Source of the DNA: Ottelia alismoides
Taxonomy: Eukaryota > Streptophyta > Magnoliopsida > Alismatales > Hydrocharitaceae
NCBI GenBank assembly: GCA_037367405.1
Contig: JAZKJV010002609.1
Coordinates: forward strand, 372,001 to 436,000
DNA: 64,000 nucleotides
Reading direction: 5' to 3'
Made by a program: the position numbers and the translations under genes. Shown here in pieces: positions 1 to 9,120 of this stretch. The first letter of the stretch is position 1. Every line of letters begins with the position of its first letter. Below the pieces are notes generated by a model. The model did no database searches, was not told the DNA's origin, and was given only the letters and a program-made list of their open reading frames with translations.

Positions 1-83
1 ACGGGATGACTGAATGAAAAGGATAAATAACGAAGAATTCAAAAGGAAAGAATACGAAATCATCGAAATCACTCGGTCCCCCC

Positions 84-112
84 TATACTTAGGATAAGGC
101 ATCCTAAGTATA
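84..112 (-). repeat. Polypurine-tract-like palindrome, A copy 1
   Basis: The arms TATACTTAGGAT (84-95) and ATCCTAAGTATA (101-112) form a perfect 12-bp stem with a 5-base loop. The arm at 84 is flanked on its outer side by CCCCCC on the plus strand, so on the element's strand the stem runs into a G run, like the element's polypurine tract. Confidence 0.9.
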
Positions 113-220
113 AAAAGAATGTAGCCAAAAATTGGGGATCAGTGATTCGTGAAAAAGAATGGCTATACAAAAGAATTAGTACAAAAATAAAACGTGAATC
201 AGCGGACAATCGGTCCCCCC

Positions 221-249
221 TATACTTAGGATCTAGTATCCTAAGCATA
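221..249 (-). repeat. Polypurine-tract-like palindrome, A copy 2
   Basis: The arms TATACTTAGGAT (221-232) and ATCCTAAGCATA (238-249) are separated by a 5-base loop, with one mismatch. They are again bordered by a run of six C on the plus strand. This is the same unit as at 84-112, about 137 bp away. Confidence 0.88.
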
Positions 250-384
250 GAAGACGAGCAAAAATGGGGACGATTGTGGTCTATGAAGAATATACAAGTG
301 TTGTGAATCTCCCGAATGGCTCAAAAGGATTTGTATAAGAAAGAGTAAAGGAATGATCATGATTCCTGTACAAAATACTTCAGT

Positions 385-447
385 TCAGGCCAGATGATCA
401 GTAGTCTCTACGAAATGCTTCAGCATCTGCCCGTTAACCACGAACGG
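385..447 (-). pseudogene. Integrase C-terminal tail, remnant of deleted pol
   Basis: On the minus strand one frame reads PFVVNGQMLKHF and then about nine more residues to a stop at 385-387. The VNGQxLKxF signature is the usual last segment of Ty3/gypsy integrase, and element I has VNGQRLKPF at its integrase end. Nothing else of integrase or reverse transcriptase is present upstream. The remnant is in a different frame from the gag-protease ORF, which stops just upstream of it at 460. It marks the right-hand end of an internal deletion that removed most of pol. Confidence 0.75.
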
Positions 448-459
448 TTATCTGATTAC

Positions 460-3400
460 TCAACCAGGATCATACTGAATTTTCTGATTCTTGTGTGCGT
501 ATTGATCTTTGGCTGCAAAAGTAGAGCCTCCTCTGTAATTGAACTCTGTACATGGCATAGCTCTCTTTTCTGAAATATGCGTCTCTGGAGTCGGACTACA
601 GAAGGTGTCTATATGTGTCAGCATTACACCATCCGACTCTCTACGCTGAATAGACTGTATGATCTGTGCAATGTATTCGATGGACTCTTGTGCTGTAATA
701 TGTGTTCTTTCAATCTGCGGCACAGAGATATCTATCGCAGGTGACTGCTCATCTGAATCTGATATGAAATCTGTTTTCGTATGTGAACAATCATCTGAAG
801 AACTAGGTACCAAGTGATCTACCCTATCCTCGTGTAGGATATCTTGGGTATCAAAATAAACACTCTCAAGATCAGGAGACTGTGTCTCATCTATGTTCTG
901 GCAATCTTCCGCAAGACTGGTGTCCTCTGAAGTAAATGACAATACTGATCTAGGACTGCTACATTCTCTCTCCATCTCAATGTGTATCTCTCCGTTGTCT
1001 GTGCGGAATGTTACTCTCCCAGCATCATAATCGAAGAGTGCTCTTGCTGTCTGCAAAAAGGGTCTCCCGAGAATGATTGGAGCAAGGTGTAACTGTGTAG
1101 GGCATGTCATGTCTAGGACCGTAAAGTCCACGGGAAACTGTGAGCCCTGAACAGTCACGATAATGTTCCTTAACACACCTCTAGGTCTCTTTATAGATCG
1201 ATCTTCAAACTGAAGTATCGCTCGTGATTTATAGAGAGGACCTAGCTTGAGCTTATCAAGCAAAGAGGATGGAAGTAGATTGATCGAGGAACCATTATCT
1301 AAGAGAGTTCGATGAAATGTAGTATCTTCAATCTGACAGTTGACATAGTGAGCTCCCAACTCTTTCTTCTTCTTCGGTACCTTGTTTCGAATTGCACATG
1401 AAGTTGCCTTGGTCAAAATATGCTTCTCAACTCGTGATCTCTTTTTCCTACGAGTAGTACATTTGTTTCTCAACTGATTCTTGAGCGTAGGAAAATGATC
1501 CAAGGCATCATGGAGAGGGATCTTCAGAAAGATATGATCTTTGAGAAACTTTTCAAATTGTGGAGATTCAGGATTATTTTTGGTCTTTTTCTTTCCTTTT
1601 CCAAACAAAGCATCAGGAAAAGGAATAAAGTCAGGTGTCAGAAAATCAAAACTTTTATTCAAATCATTGGAATCAGCTTGTACATCGAGAGTCTCAGAAT
1701 TATTTACAAAACTCTCTAAGACAGGGGAAGAAATGTTTTTTTCTGGGGATTCTGCCTGATCTGGCGTGATATCATCATCTGAGTCACCAGTATCCATATC
1801 TGAACTGTTGGCATTGCTCCCGTCTCTTGATTCTATGTCCTCATCCTCTTGCGGTTTCTCCTCCTCGGCATTCGGATCATGCTCGTGCTCCTCTGGTGCC
1901 CTCTCCTCTCCAGTAGGTGTTTGCGGTGATCTACCGCTCCTGAGACGAATGAAGTTAGACAAAAATTCAGGAAACGAGATCTTACCTGTAGTATCTACCT
2001 GATCTGGATGCCTCCTCTTGTTGTTCGGATTCATCTGAGGCTGGGCTGGAAGAGTGGTCTTCGGCACGGTTAACTCGTCCAGACGACGGTTAACCTGCTC
2101 CATCTCTGTCTTGTGCGCGATCTGGAGCGTGCTGAGCATATCCATGATCTGGTTGAGCGCCTGGGCCTGTGAAGACATCTCTGGTTCGGTATGGTGGCCC
2201 TGGCTTGCTCCTCTCTCCTGCTTGGGCGTGAAGTGCTGAGAGGTGGACAGCTGGGAGTAGCGTTGTGGTGTAGAGGAAGATTGCTGCGGCTGCTGAAAAG
2301 AATAGTTCGGTGAGAACTGAGCAGGGTGCTGATAAGTAGGCTGCGGTCTCTGATGGTAAACGTTCGGATGAGACTGCTGCGGCGTGAAATGCTGGCGGTG
2401 CTGGAATTGCGGACGTCCATGCTGCGGATGACTGTACGGCTGTTGCTGCTGATGATTCGGTATACTTGGCTGCTGAACTGGAGTATACCAAATCCCATTG
2501 ATCTCGAAAGTGGCTTGCGGCTCCACCTCCATCTCTGAAGCGCTGATGACCTGGCCGGCATTGACATGAGACTGATCCTCATGCCAATCAATCTGCGGAA
2601 TCTCAGGCTCGCTCTGAACATATTGTATCTGACGGGTGGGTGGAGCGGGTGCGATCCTCCGTGCTGGCTGTGAAGAAGTCTGACTCTGCTGGTACTGAAG
2701 TTGAAGATCAGAGACCTTCTTCGAAAGATCACTCAGCTGCTGAGGTAGAGATGAGAGTTTCTCCAACTCTCGCAGCGGCTGTAGGTCCTGGACCTGCTTA
2801 TGAATCACGTCCACCAACGTTAATTTTTCACCAATGAAGCCCATGTTGGTGTTGGATTCAGAGTCTGATATATTCGCCACCTTGTGATGCTCTCGGTGAT
2901 GTGGTGGCTGCGGGGCTTTCTGATATGCCCGAGTAGAGTCTACAACCCTCGAGTTCTCGGCCATTCCTTCGAAGATGGCCCAGACTGACTCGGCATCCTT
3001 GTTCAAGTAACTGCCGCCACATGCGGCACTAACTAGCCCCTGAATTTCCGGCTGGAGTCCTCCGAAAAAATTCTGTGCTAGCACCTTCATTGGTATCTCA
3101 TGATGACGACATCTCTCCGTCAGGTCCTTGAATCGATCCCATGCCTCATGGAATGATTCGTTCGACAATTGCGTAAAGTTGGAGATCTGACTCCTCATCA
3201 TGTTCGTCCTTCCTAGAGGGAAATACTTGCGCAGGAAGGTGGACTTCAGGTCGTCCCAAGTGGAGATTTCTCTCCCTAGATGGCTCAGCCAATAAAGGGC
3301 TTTATCGGCTAAGGCAAAAGGAAAAGCCTTTAGGCGCACGGCTTCCTGTGTCACTCCTGGATAGCAGGCCGTTCCGCAGATCATCTCAAACTGCTGTAAA

Positions 3401-3657
3401 AACATGAACGGCTCTTCTGTGGCATTCCCATAGTACTTGGGAAGCAAAGAGATGAAGGACGGTCGGAGTTCGTATGGCCCTTGATTCGGTGGTAGCCGAA
3501 TCCAGTGATGAAGCATTCTAGCGCCTGGGTCATACTCATCCCGTAAAGTAGAGGGAACCGCAGGCGGTAACTGGTTCCCGGCCCCTGCTCTGAGTGCTGC
3601 TAATTCAGCCTGCAGCTCGGTCTGAACTCTAAACTGTTCTTGAATCTGTAGATTCAT
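460..3657 (-). CDS. Gag-aspartic protease polyprotein, element A (1065 codons)
   Basis: This is an uninterrupted frame. Residues about 50-230 match the retrotransposon gag (capsid) domain: a WIRLPP start, an LLPKYYG and EEPFMFLQQFE block, FPFALADKALYW, FLRKYFP, and FHEAWDRFKDL. Residues about 330-500 are rich in Q, P and H. An acidic linker follows, then a retropepsin-like domain with LLDNGSSINLLP near residue 787 and ILGRPFL near 860. The family motif D-S-G, present in B and I, reads D-N-G here, which may impair catalysis. No CCHC zinc knuckle is visible. The frame continues upstream across one TAG into the ORF at 3658-4038, so the chosen ATG may not be the ancestral start. Capsid formation and polyprotein cleavage are the family roles; activity is unknown. 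Confidence 0.85.
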   Translation of the reverse strand: MNLQIQEQFRVQTELQAELAALRAGAGNQLPPAVPSTLRDEYDPGARMLHHWIRLPPNQGPYELRPSFISLLPKYYGNATEEPFMFLQQFEMICGTACYPGVTQEAVRLKAFPFALADKALYWLSHLGREISTWDDLKSTFLRKYFPLGRTNMMRSQISNFTQLSNESFHEAWDRFKDLTERCRHHEIPMKVLAQNFFGGLQPEIQGLVSAACGGSYLNKDAESVWAIFEGMAENSRVVDSTRAYQKAPQPPHHREHHKVANISDSESNTNMGFIGEKLTLVDVIHKQVQDLQPLRELEKLSSLPQQLSDLSKKVSDLQLQYQQSQTSSQPARRIAPAPPTRQIQYVQSEPEIPQIDWHEDQSHVNAGQVISASEMEVEPQATFEINGIWYTPVQQPSIPNHQQQQPYSHPQHGRPQFQHRQHFTPQQSHPNVYHQRPQPTYQHPAQFSPNYSFQQPQQSSSTPQRYSQLSTSQHFTPKQERGASQGHHTEPEMSSQAQALNQIMDMLSTLQIAHKTEMEQVNRRLDELTVPKTTLPAQPQMNPNNKRRHPDQVDTTGKISFPEFLSNFIRLRSGRSPQTPTGEERAPEEHEHDPNAEEEKPQEDEDIESRDGSNANSSDMDTGDSDDDITPDQAESPEKNISSPVLESFVNNSETLDVQADSNDLNKSFDFLTPDFIPFPDALFGKGKKKTKNNPESPQFEKFLKDHIFLKIPLHDALDHFPTLKNQLRNKCTTRRKKRSRVEKHILTKATSCAIRNKVPKKKKELGAHYVNCQIEDTTFHRTLLDNGSSINLLPSSLLDKLKLGPLYKSRAILQFEDRSIKRPRGVLRNIIVTVQGSQFPVDFTVLDMTCPTQLHLAPIILGRPFLQTARALFDYDAGRVTFRTDNGEIHIEMERECSSPRSVLSFTSEDTSLAEDCQNIDETQSPDLESVYFDTQDILHEDRVDHLVPSSSDDCSHTKTDFISDSDEQSPAIDISVPQIERTHITAQESIEYIAQIIQSIQRRESDGVMLTHIDTFCSPTPETHISEKRAMPCTEFNYRGGSTFAAKDQYAHKNQKIQYDPG

Positions 3658-4038
3658 CTACTTAAGTGTGTCGAGAATACCTGTCGTAACATCTTCGTTC
3701 TGATCTGCTCTTCCCTCCTGATGGTCCTCAGCTGCTGGCCTCTCATCTGCTGCCGGTGCTTTCCCACGAGCCATCTGATTATCTGAAAAATGGAAACTCT
3801 CGTAAAAACTCATCGAGAAATACTCAGGAGATTTGGATTCTGTATTGAGGCGAAGGTCTGCCTCAATGATCTGGCCAGGAGGCGAGGGAGTCTGGGTCTG
3901 ACTCCCCTCGAGATCGGATGGAACCAGCTCGGGAAGAGAGTCATCCCGAGCTTGTGAAGACATACGCTCGACGGTGGACGGTTGAAAGCTCACAGAGTCT
4001 GAGCCAAAAAGCCGTCGAGACGTCATCTTCGATGTCAA
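3658..4038 (-). CDS. N-terminal extension of element A gag (126 codons, before in-frame TAG)
   Basis: This ORF is in exactly the same frame as the gag-protease ORF and ends in TAG (3658-3660) directly before that ORF's ATG. The sequence is polar, rich in S, P, E and D, with no recognised domain. Element B has a similar N-terminal region before its gag domain (12704-13048, around FSENPEMANRG versus FSDNQMARGK here). I infer that both belong to one gag frame of about 1,192 codons and that the TAG is a nonsense change, for example from CAG. It could instead be a short leader ORF or a readthrough codon. Confidence 0.65.
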   Translation of the reverse strand: MTSKMTSRRLFGSDSVSFQPSTVERMSSQARDDSLPELVPSDLEGSQTQTPSPPGQIIEADLRLNTESKSPEYFSMSFYESFHFSDNQMARGKAPAADERPAAEDHQEGRADQNEDVTTGILDTLK

Positions 4039-4160
4039 GAGAAGATTGGGAGATCACGTGTACGATTCAACTGAAGAAGGGATGTGAAAGCCGCGGAAAA
4101 CTCACGCCCCGCAAACAAACACCAGGCAAACCCCGATTTCACCAACTCAACCCTGATGAA

Positions 4161-4178
4161 GACCGTAAGAGTTCGGTC
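4161..4178 (-). promoter_or_regulatory. Leader stem-loop upstream of gag, element A
   Basis: On the element's strand GACCG and CGGTC pair around the 8-base loop AACTCTTA. The same position in B pairs AGCCG with CGGCT, in H GACCG with CGGTC, and in G AACCA with TGGTT. It is followed by a conserved GTTGGTGAA block. Packaging or dimerisation is inference only. Confidence 0.7.
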
Positions 4179-4326
4179 TTTTTATCTTTTCGGTTTTAGG
4201 GTTGTTTTAGCAATCGTTGCGGTTACGCGGGCTGAGCAAGCCAATAGGAGCCCGATAGTTTCTCCAAGACACTGGCCCGAATCCTTACGCGAGACCACTC
4301 GCACTCAGCCAGTATGGGAGTAAGTA

Positions 4327-4430
4327 CGGACCGTTTCCGGCTACCCGTGTTACTTGAGGACGGAGCCTTGCGCAGTGTCCTCTAAACCTCCCACTCTGCT
4401 AAGTAAACCCGGACCGTTTCCGGCTACCCG
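4327..4430 (-). repeat. Duplicated 21-bp block in A leader
   Basis: A 21-bp block (GGACCGTTTCCGGCTACCCG plus one base) occurs at 4327-4347 and again at 4410-4430, an 83-bp period. The spacer holds the GAGGAC/GTCCTC inverted repeat (4356-4361 and 4377-4382). Fragment C has one degenerate copy near 19950. Confidence 0.85.
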
Positions 4431-4551
4431 AGCTTACCCACTGAGGAACAGCGATCAGGTGTATGGACTCAGTAGTATCCCGCAAGAAATACGGGGTTTT
4501 GTCTCTATCCTTAAGTGTCGGCTCTCAACTCGCGCACTCTGAGAAATGTGC

Positions 4552-4567
4552 GGGGGTTACTCTCCCC
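4552..4567 (-). promoter_or_regulatory. Leader GGGG/CCCC stem-loop, element A
   Basis: On the element's strand it reads GGGGAGAGTAACCCCC. The same motif lies at the same leader position in B (13681-13695), G (36864-36878) and H (41784-41799), with a variant in C (20099-20113). The G and C arms are kept while the loop varies slightly. Confidence 0.75.
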
Positions 4568-5189
4568 AAATCAATTTAATCGATTTTACGGTTTTTGATC
4601 AGATATTTTTAGCAGTCCCAATTTTTAATTTTGCATTTTTTATGGATTTTCAAACAACGTCTATTTTTTTCTTTTTGTTAAAACCCTAGAGCAAGCACCT
4701 AGGTTGCAAGTCCTAAAACTAGCTACGAGGCACAAGCAGATAGAGCGAAAAACCTAAGCAAGCATCTAGAAAATCGCGGAAAACCGATAAGCAATAAAAG
4801 CCGCGGTGGGTGCCTTGATTTACCAGATACACTGTATCCGATGAATCAAGCCCCTAAAAAAATGAAAATTTTATTAAGCTAAGTACAACTCTATCCCTTT
4901 CTCTCTCAAATAAAAGGATACTAAATCTCTGCTCCTCTGCAGTCGACTCGTGAAGAAGGAGCCGACCTCTGCCCTTTCAACTGACTCGGCTTCCGAGGAA
5001 ACCGGTTGATTCTGCAGGCCCTGCAAAGATGATTAGCACAAAAGAATATCGAGAAAGCCGTAAAGAAAACAAGAAAGGAAAACTCAGAAAACAAAACACG
5101 AAAAAGCCGTACGAAAAAACCGTACTAAAAACAAAGAGAAGAAAAATAATAAAATCACGAAAAACGAAAAATCAAGGGAATCTAACGCC

Positions 5190-5207
5190 TCCCCGGCAAC
5201 GGCGCCA
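5190..5207 (-). promoter_or_regulatory. Primer-binding site, tRNA-Asp type, element A
   Basis: On the minus strand this reads TGGCGCCGTTGCCGGGGA, the complement of the 3' end of plant tRNA-Asp (including CCA) as I know it. It begins three bases after the LTR end, the expected spacing. tRNA-Asp priming is typical of the Athila lineage. Confidence 0.93.
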
Positions 5208-5370
5208 TTTTGATAAGTGCTCAAAAATCGAGTTTCGCGGCTTTCACTTATTTAAAGAAGAGAGTGAAGTGTCAGTTGTAGCAGAAAGCCGCGAAACAAA
5301 AATTTCGATTCTTAAACCTATCAAACAAATTTACGGTTTTCTGTCGGAAAACCGTTCACTAATTATTTAA

Positions 5371-5388
5371 CCAGGCAAGTGTTCCTGG
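5371..5388 (-). promoter_or_regulatory. R/U5 stem-loop after GAGTTCGACC, element A
   Basis: CCAGG (5371-5375) and CCTGG (5384-5388) pair around an 8-base loop, directly after the conserved GAGTTCGACC block on the element's strand. H has CCTGG/CCAGG and G has CTTGG/CCAAG at the matching place. Confidence 0.65.
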
Positions 5389-6940
5389 GTCGAACTCAAG
5401 GAGGCAGAATATATTCCCTAATTTTTCTTCTCGTGATTCTATTTTAATTCTTCTCTAAGTCAGAATGCCTTTTTTTAGTGGTTTTTATTTTTGTAATTTT
5501 TATTTGATTTTATTCTTTTTAAATTTTTATTTAATTTTCAAAAAGGGATATTTTTCAAAAGATTTATTTATTATATAATAGGTGAATAGAGTATAGATGA
5601 TATTATATAGGATAGGTGCTCGAGGTTCGAGCTGCGTACTCGAACTACGCAAGAAACCAAAACAAAACGAGGCGGTTTTCGAGAAAATCAAAACACGTTA
5701 GAAACTCGTCGAAAAGCCGCGAAAACTTTATACTATGTAGATGGGGTAGTTGTGTAACTACCCTCCAAGAATCGTCGAAATCCGAGGTCAAATGGACAAG
5801 ATACAGCCCCTACAGCCCAGGGGCATAAGCGTAAGAAAAATACTAATTAAAATGTTCTCAAAATGGTCCTCAGGGACTGTTCTGCAAGAAAAGTAAACAA
5901 AGTATTACATTTAGGTCCCTGCGGAGGGACCTAATTGTAATTAATGGAAACTTGGGCGGCGGGATGAAACTCTGGAAACCATGCTGGGTTTATTGTGCAA
6001 TTTCTCCACCGTTTCGTGATCAATGGCCGAGATTAAGTCGTGCGCGCTGCGATCTGATGGCCCTCGCGGTGCCACGTGGTGCCAAACTGTGCTTCCTCTG
6101 TTCTTGAGTTCGTTGAGCTCCTAGCGGCGATGACGTCTTCTCCGATTTATGGCGGCTGCACTCCGGCGATTCTGAAGCTCCGGCGGGGCCAGAGGGGTGG
6201 CTCCTCCACCCCTCGAGCTCGCCCGTGGTAGGGTTGGCAGAGGTGGCGCTCCGAGCGGCGGCGGAAGCTCGAAGAAGATGACGGCTCGGCACGGTTGGCT
6301 TGAAGGTTGTTCTGGAGGTCCAACTTCGAGTTGATTTTTAATGAAGCTCGAAGATCTCCAATGGTGAATGACGACCGTGCGAAGAACCTGGACCTGCAAG
6401 GAAGATGTTCATGTGCTCGATTCGTGATGAATCGGCCGACATGTTAAGAAATCAAGCTCAAAAGTTGGATGAAAAAACACATAAACTCAGCTAAGAAATC
6501 CAGATGTGAAGAAGAAGATGATTTTGCGAGTTGATTGGAATCGAATGGACGTGAATCGAAGTGGCTTTTAATCTTTGCGTTAAAGTTGGGTGATTAAACT
6601 ATCTAAAGAGTGGATTAGCCACGCTAATCGTGGCACAACTATCGAGAAAGAAAATCGAAAAGATGAAGGAATAGGTCTATGAAATTCCGGGTGTATGACC
6701 TGGAAATCAATGCTCGACGGTCGACCTTCGCCGGAGCTTCACGCTGCGATGGCGGCGATGCAAGGCGGCGCAGCACCTTGGAACTCTTCTCCGACGATCC
6801 TCCTTCACCGCGAGCCCTTCCCGTGGCGCTGTCACCGCTCGAATGGGTTGGAATCGGGTGGGGAAGTTAGGTAGTCAGTGCACTGGAGCTGGATAGCTTG
6901 GAGGCTGGAAGAAGTTGTTGGTTAATGGCGAACTTGGGGA

Positions 6941-6950
6941 GCTTATATAG
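6941..6950 (-). promoter_or_regulatory. TATA box of LTR A
   Basis: CTATATAAGC on the minus strand lies at the edge of the GC-rich block and is a strong plant TATA match. Transcription would start about 30 bases downstream, near 6910, giving a long LTR-derived leader. Confidence 0.55.
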
Positions 6951-8348
6951 GGAAGATACTTGGGCTCCAAGCCAAGATCAAGGGCTGGCGAGGTAGAGGG
7001 TTGTTAGGGGAATAGAATGGAGGGTTTAGATGGATCAGAAGGTTCGCGAAGCGCGCGGGAAAATTCATGGAAGTTGGGTGGTTGAGCAGCTGGGCGCAAC
7101 AGCTTCTTGGAGAAGAAGCTCCAAGTGCTGACACGTGTCAGCACCTGGTTGGTCCAAGAGTATAAATAAGTTATAAATTAAATATAAAATAGATAATTAC
7201 GTTATTTCAAGTAGGTATAAATACAAGAAAGTTAAATAAATTTATTTTCTAAATTATAGTATGATTACTTTTAATAAATAATAAATATTATTTAAAATAT
7301 AAATATTTTATTAATAAATATGTATTTATAAATAGGTTTTGAATTTTTAATTTAATAAATAATTAAGTAAAAATTAATTTTATATTTTCTTATTTATTAG
7401 GGCATTAAATAAGACTTATACAAATTTTTATAGATTTTTATGAATTAATTTACATATTTTAATAAATAGAGGAAGTGTCTCTATAGGTCAAATATACCTA
7501 TATTTTGGGGTATTTGATTTTATAAAAATAATAAATGGTCTCAAAAAATTATGAAATAATTTATGGTGAAACTAGAGGATCATGAAATAATTTAGAAATT
7601 ATAAAATTAAGAGAATAATAAATAAGGTGTATTACATAAAATAAATAGCCCAGAAACCCCTTTGTCTTTTGGTCCCAAAACCGACTTTTTGCAAACGGAC
7701 TCCGAATTCAGTGAAACCACTTTTATTAATTAGATAATATTATTTTATGAACTTTAAAGGTGAGTAGAGTGAAATTGGAGTTCGTATGAGGAAGTTATGA
7801 TGTTCGGAAGTTGAGATTTTGACAAGTTGTAAGCTGGATTTCTTGGCATATTTACAGGGTAATATTTTTAACTTATTTTTATATTTTTATTTATATTTTT
7901 ATGAATAATTAGGAGACAGATTTGGTGAAGAATAAGTTAAGATGAAATAATTAAAATTCTTTGAAGTTTTATATTTGTTTATAAATAGTGAAGAGTGTAT
8001 ATACATGTGATAGATTATTTTTATTGGGTTTTCTTTCCTTATCTCCCCCTACTTGTTGGTTTGTCGACCAATCCATGCTGACTTGGTCTCGGGGGTTGGG
8101 CTATAAATATATCTTACAGTTATATTTATAGTTTAAGTCATATTACATATATATACATATATTCCATATGCCTTTATTTTTCTTTTTCTGATTCTTTATT
8201 TATTTACATGAATTTAGTGGTTAAAAGTGAATATTTATACATGAATGGGGTTTTGTTAAAATATGGAAATTAGTGAGTATTTACATGTATTTGTTAAGGG
8301 TTTTAAGACAAAATGCGACAGAAAAGTTAATGAATCATGGATTCATCA

Positions 8349-9120
8349 GCAGTCAAGACAAGCATCAAACCCATCGCTATAGACCGAGAAGTCATCCATG
8401 AAGACCTCTAAACAGTCACCCACCATGTCTGAGAAAATGGACAACATGCACCTTTGGAATGTCGCGGGGGCATTACATAGACCAAAGGGCATCCGCCTGA
8501 AAGCATAAGTTCCAAACGGACAGGTGAATGTCGTTTTCTCCTGGTCTTCGGGCGCAATGGCCAGTTGATTGTAACCGGAGTACCCATCAAGAAAACAGTA
8601 GTGACTCTTCCCAGCTAGCCTCTCGATAATCTGATCAATGAATGGCAGTGGGAAATGATCCTTCTTGGTGGCCTGACTCAATCGTCTGTAGTCCACACAG
8701 GCCCTCCAAGAAGTGGGTACTCGGGTAGCAATCTCCTCTCTAGACTCACTCACAACTATAATGATACCCGTCTTCTTGGGTACCATATGTAATGGACTAA
8801 TCCACTTGGAGTCGGAGATGGGGTAGATAAAATCGGTGCTCCACCACTTCGATATTTCTTTCATGACCACATCTCGAAGATTCGGGTCCAGCCGTCACTG
8901 GAACTCACGCGAAGGCCTAGCGTCCTCCTCAAGATAGATGTGGTGGGAGCACAGAGCCAGACTAATCCCCTGCAGATCAGCTATACTCCATCCTATCGCA
9001 TTGCAGTTTCTTTCAAGAACCTCCATCAGACGAGATTCTTGCTCTCTAGTCAAACCTGCTGAGATAATGACCAGGTGCATATCTGGCTCACCCGCAAGGA
9101 ATCTATACTTCAGTGACTGC
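8349..9120 (-). pseudogene. Reverse transcriptase, 5' two thirds, element B
   Basis: The fragment contains HMVPKKTG, CVDYRRLSQATKKDHFPLPF, FLDGYSGYNQ, FGLCNAPATFQRCM and the catalytic FMDDFSVY block, then stops at the A insertion just after FDACLDC. The N-terminal extension with FLAGEPDMHLVIIS and SREFQ lies upstream and is separated by a stop at 8895-8897, consistent with an arginine codon changed to TGA. The thumb, RNase H and integrase would lie beyond A. Retroelement cDNA synthesis is the family role; this copy cannot be functional. Confidence 0.88.

Larger units (their letters stand above)
1..384 (-). other. 3' untranslated region of element A (part)
   Basis: This lies downstream of the integrase remnant. 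It is non-coding and holds two palindromes with TATACTTAGGAT-type arms, each followed on the minus strand by a run of five or six G. The same arrangement lies downstream of integrase in element I and downstream of gag in G and H, so this is the 3' untranslated region and not a pol segment. Confidence 0.8.
4039..5189 (-). other. Untranslated leader of element A
   Basis: This is the non-coding stretch between primer-binding site and gag. It holds signals shared with B, C, G and H: a GGGACTGCTAA block (about 4600), a GGGG/CCCC stem-loop (4552-4567), a paired GAGGAC/GTCCTC module (4356-4382), a duplicated 21-bp block, and a 5-bp stem with 8-base loop (4161-4178). On the minus strand a possible branch point plus TTTGCAG at 5021 resembles a splice acceptor. 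Confidence 0.75.
1..8348 (-). mobile_element. Element A: Athila-like, gag-protease only, partial (5' part in window)
   Basis: Read on the minus strand, the order is 5' LTR (8348 to 5211), tRNA-Asp primer-binding site (5207 to 5190), leader, a short ORF, a long gag-protease ORF, then a 3' untranslated region with polypurine-like palindromes that runs off the left edge. The remaining 3' region and the 3' LTR lie outside the window. No reverse transcriptase, RNase H or integrase core lies between protease and 3' region; only the last codons of integrase remain. The element is inserted in the reverse transcriptase of element B. The flank after the LTR is GCAGT (8349-8353), the presumed target duplication, whose partner cannot be seen. 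It is the least decayed coding element here. Confidence 0.88.
5211..8348 (-). repeat. 5' LTR of element A (3,138 bp)
   Basis: On the minus strand the LTR starts TGATGAATCC at 8348 and ends CACTTATCA at 5211, next to the primer-binding site. From its start it holds an AT-rich U3, a GC-rich block (about 7140-5930) with a TATA box, a short TTGCA/CCCCT region and an R/U5 block with CTCCTTGAGTTCGACC. Short ORFs in the GC-rich part match nothing I recognise and are taken as chance. Confidence 0.9.

Noticed and set aside
1495..2837. Plus-strand open frames opposite the A gag
   Set aside because: They lie antisense to a long minus-strand frame with clear gag and protease blocks and show no domain of their own.
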